Part shown: piece after piece, positions 62,275 through 64,000 of the stretch
Layout of the letters: each line of letters begins with the position of its first letter
How positions within the stretch are numbered: the stretch's first letter is position 1
Source of the DNA: Parachlorella kessleri
Taxonomy: Eukaryota > Chlorophyta > Trebouxiophyceae > Chlorellales > Chlorellaceae
Assembly: GCA_001598975.1 (NCBI GenBank)
Contig: BBXU01000808.1
Location: 1 to 64,000, forward strand
DNA length: 64,000 nt
Direction of reading: 5' to 3'
The notes under the pieces: model-generated
Seen by the model: only the letters and a program-made list of their open reading frames with translations
The model's database searches: none
Told to the model about the DNA's origin: nothing
Program-made: the position numbers and the translations under genes

Positions 62275-64000
62275 AAGCCAGGTTGGCCACACTGTGCGCA
62301 AGCATTGGAGCGTAAACATTTTGGGTGGAAAGAAACAGGAAACCATAGGCTGACCCCACCATGCTTGCCCACAGAGCAAACGCAGGGTTGCGGCCACCAC
62401 TGTTGTGAAGCACACCAAAGGCTGCCCCGGCAATGAGCACCCCTCGCCTGCATCATTGGCACCCAAGTCTTGGTCAAATCGAGGTGATGCTTTGGTAATG
62501 AACGGGTCTTGCAAGGCAATCAGGTAAAGCTTAGGGCAGGGAGTAGCCTCGCCAGGCACAACTGCACTACCATGCATCCAGCCCAGTCAGTACAGTTCAA
62601 CCCCATCTCCCCTCTGTTCCCACTACCTGCCACCCTTACCAATATCTCTCAGAAGACGACAGAGCGCATGTTGCCACACTCAGTACTCAGGCCATACGCT
62701 GCCTATGCCGGCTTCCTGCAAGGTAAGTCAACCTGGCACACAGACAATCCAGAAAAATTTGCGCACCACCTGGCCACCAGTAGACAGCCACCTGCCTGCC
62801 ATAAGAGCATACCCTTGCAAACCAAACATGCCCCAGCATCTCTTTGCTAGGATTCTGGCACGCTCACCAGTCAGGGTAGATTGCTGGGACCAGCGCTCCC
62901 CGGAAAAGCAGCTCCTCTGCAACGCCGGGCAGTGCAGACACCCACAGCAGGTCCAATGGTTGCAGTGGGCCCAGAGCCTGCACCAAAGTGGCACATGCGC
63001 ATGTGCATGCCACACACGCCACTTCACTAGCCAGGCACGTTGCAGCCGATGCCAGTCAGTAGGTGAGGTTGCATCCCAGCCAAGCTCAAACAGTGAATGT
63101 ATTGACAGGGGCTGATGTAGAACTAATTACACAAGCCGTGTTATTACCGCAACCAGCACACTGCTTGCCTGCCCATAGTTGCTCACCTGCTGGTTAGAAC
63201 GGTCTGTTGCGGCCCTGAAGTCCGGCCAGGCTTGAAGCAGAACGGCCCGTGCAGCAGTCACAGCCGCACCCACGGCCAGTGCCAAGCCCACACTCGAAAC
63301 AGAGGTGCCACCAGGCCCTGAAATAGCATAGGGAGGGTGCCCAGAAGCATCGGTAGCAGTGATAACACAGGCAAACGAGATGCTGGTTCATAGCTTGGTT
63401 TCTGTCAAGCAGCGCCTCTGCAAGCTGCAGGTTCCCTGTGCCTATCAAACTAGCAAGACTAGGTACGAGTATACAATCCACCACACCATAGGCTTACATT
63501 GTAGCAATGAGAGGACAGCCTCTTCATGCCCATCTCTAACCGCTGGGGAAATGTTAGGGGCGGCTGCTCGCAGCGCTACCCCTCCTGCAGCCAGTAGCCC
63601 AGAAACTTGGGCACAGGCAGAGAAGACCCTTCCCCTGCCAACAGTCGGCAGCGCTGCAAGTTCCCCTGGACGACCTGAACTTCGTCGCTGATGGGCCTGC
63701 AAAAACAAACATAACAGGGCTATGTGCAAGACCTTGGGGAAGAGGAAGAATGTATACTGCAGCGACCACGCTTCCCACGCTTCTCAGACGGAACTATAGC
63801 AGGGACCCCAAAACACAAGAGAACACATCAATCTCGCTCAAGACGGGACTTCTGCCTTTGTAACATCGGTGGACAGACCTCGTCAGCTGCAGCGGCAAGG
63901 TTGGCTTCCTGTTCAGCTGGCTGCTGCCCAGAGGTGCCCAGTTCCAGCTGCACCTCCGCCACCTCTTGTATTGGTGCCACTGGGCCCTGGGTGCCAGAGC
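62216..64000 (-). CDS. CPBP-family intramembrane protease (CAAX/Abi type), 5' end outside window
   Basis: Integral-membrane glutamic/metallo-type protease family (CPBP, Pfam Abi/Rce1-like); plant and algal members are mostly chloroplast proteins. Exons from the right: an acidic piece (QEANLAAAADE) at about 63998-63880, then SACAQVSGLLAAGGVALRAA (about 63690-63540), GLALAVGAAVTAARAVLLQAW (about 63318-63189), and LWVSALPGVAEELLFRGALVP (about 62980-62865) with the catalytic EExxxR signature (EELLFR). The last exon, 62447-62216, has VLIAGAAFGVLHNSGG with the second conserved His, MVGSAYGFLFLSTQNVYAP, and the final His motif LAHSVAN. The phase of the last join (PDW|RGVLIAG) agrees. The N-terminal targeting region is outside the window. 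The substrate is unknown. Confidence 0.85.

Overview
The window is nuclear DNA of a green alga (Chlorophyta), most likely a trebouxiophyte-type coccoid alga. The gene set points there: a gametolysin-type M11 peptidase, a FOX1-type multicopper ferroxidase, a plant-type amino-acid permease and a plant/algal CPBP protease. Genes are densely packed and carry many introns. The base composition is moderately GC-rich. There are no bacterial-style operons, rRNA or tRNA genes, or CRISPR arrays. The window holds 14 recognisable protein-coding genes. Two of them are cut by the window edges: the peptidase at the left end and the CPBP protease at the right end. Most exon boundaries were read by eye from GT/GC...AG signals, codon phase and family motifs, so single boundaries may be a base or more off.

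Layout, left to right. (1) 3' part of a gametolysin/autolysin zinc peptidase (+). (2) A long gene for the SMC6 ATPase of the SMC5/6 complex (-), with an unusual N-terminal extension. (3) A STE20/GCK-type protein kinase (+), divergent from SMC6. (4) A bZIP transcription factor (-). (5) A MORN-repeat protein (-). (6) A small nuclear-type protein with a PB1 (Aux/IAA-like) C-terminus (+). (7) An Rtt106/Pob3-type histone chaperone with a long acidic tail (+). (8) A membrane-anchored glutaredoxin with a CGFS active site (+). (9) An unrecognised type I membrane protein with a probable beta-propeller ectodomain (-). (10) A Rab5-type GTPase (+), divergent from gene 9. (11) An organelle-type 5'-3' exonuclease (-). 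(12) A 20-exon multicopper ferroxidase (+), divergent from gene 11. (13) An AAAP amino-acid transporter (-). (14) SEC61 gamma (+), divergent from gene 13. (15) A CPBP/CAAX-type membrane protease (-), 5' end beyond the window.

The genes are a typical eukaryotic mixture rather than a functional cluster. Themes that recur are genome maintenance and chromatin (SMC6, histone chaperone, exonuclease) and the secretory pathway or cell surface (Sec61 gamma, Rab5, peptidase, ferroxidase, transporter). Four gene pairs share short divergent promoters.

The features most worth a second look are:
- the position of the copper cluster in the ferroxidase;
- at least seven GC-AG introns with an AG|GCAAG donor;
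- a three-copy intronic SINE-like repeat with a (TAGAC)n tail;
- a 40-bp tandem duplication that doubles a 3' splice site in SMC6;
- the SMC6 N-terminal extension;
- the CGFS glutaredoxin built on a class I scaffold;
- the half-PB1 protein.
I did not find a clearly new multi-gene system.
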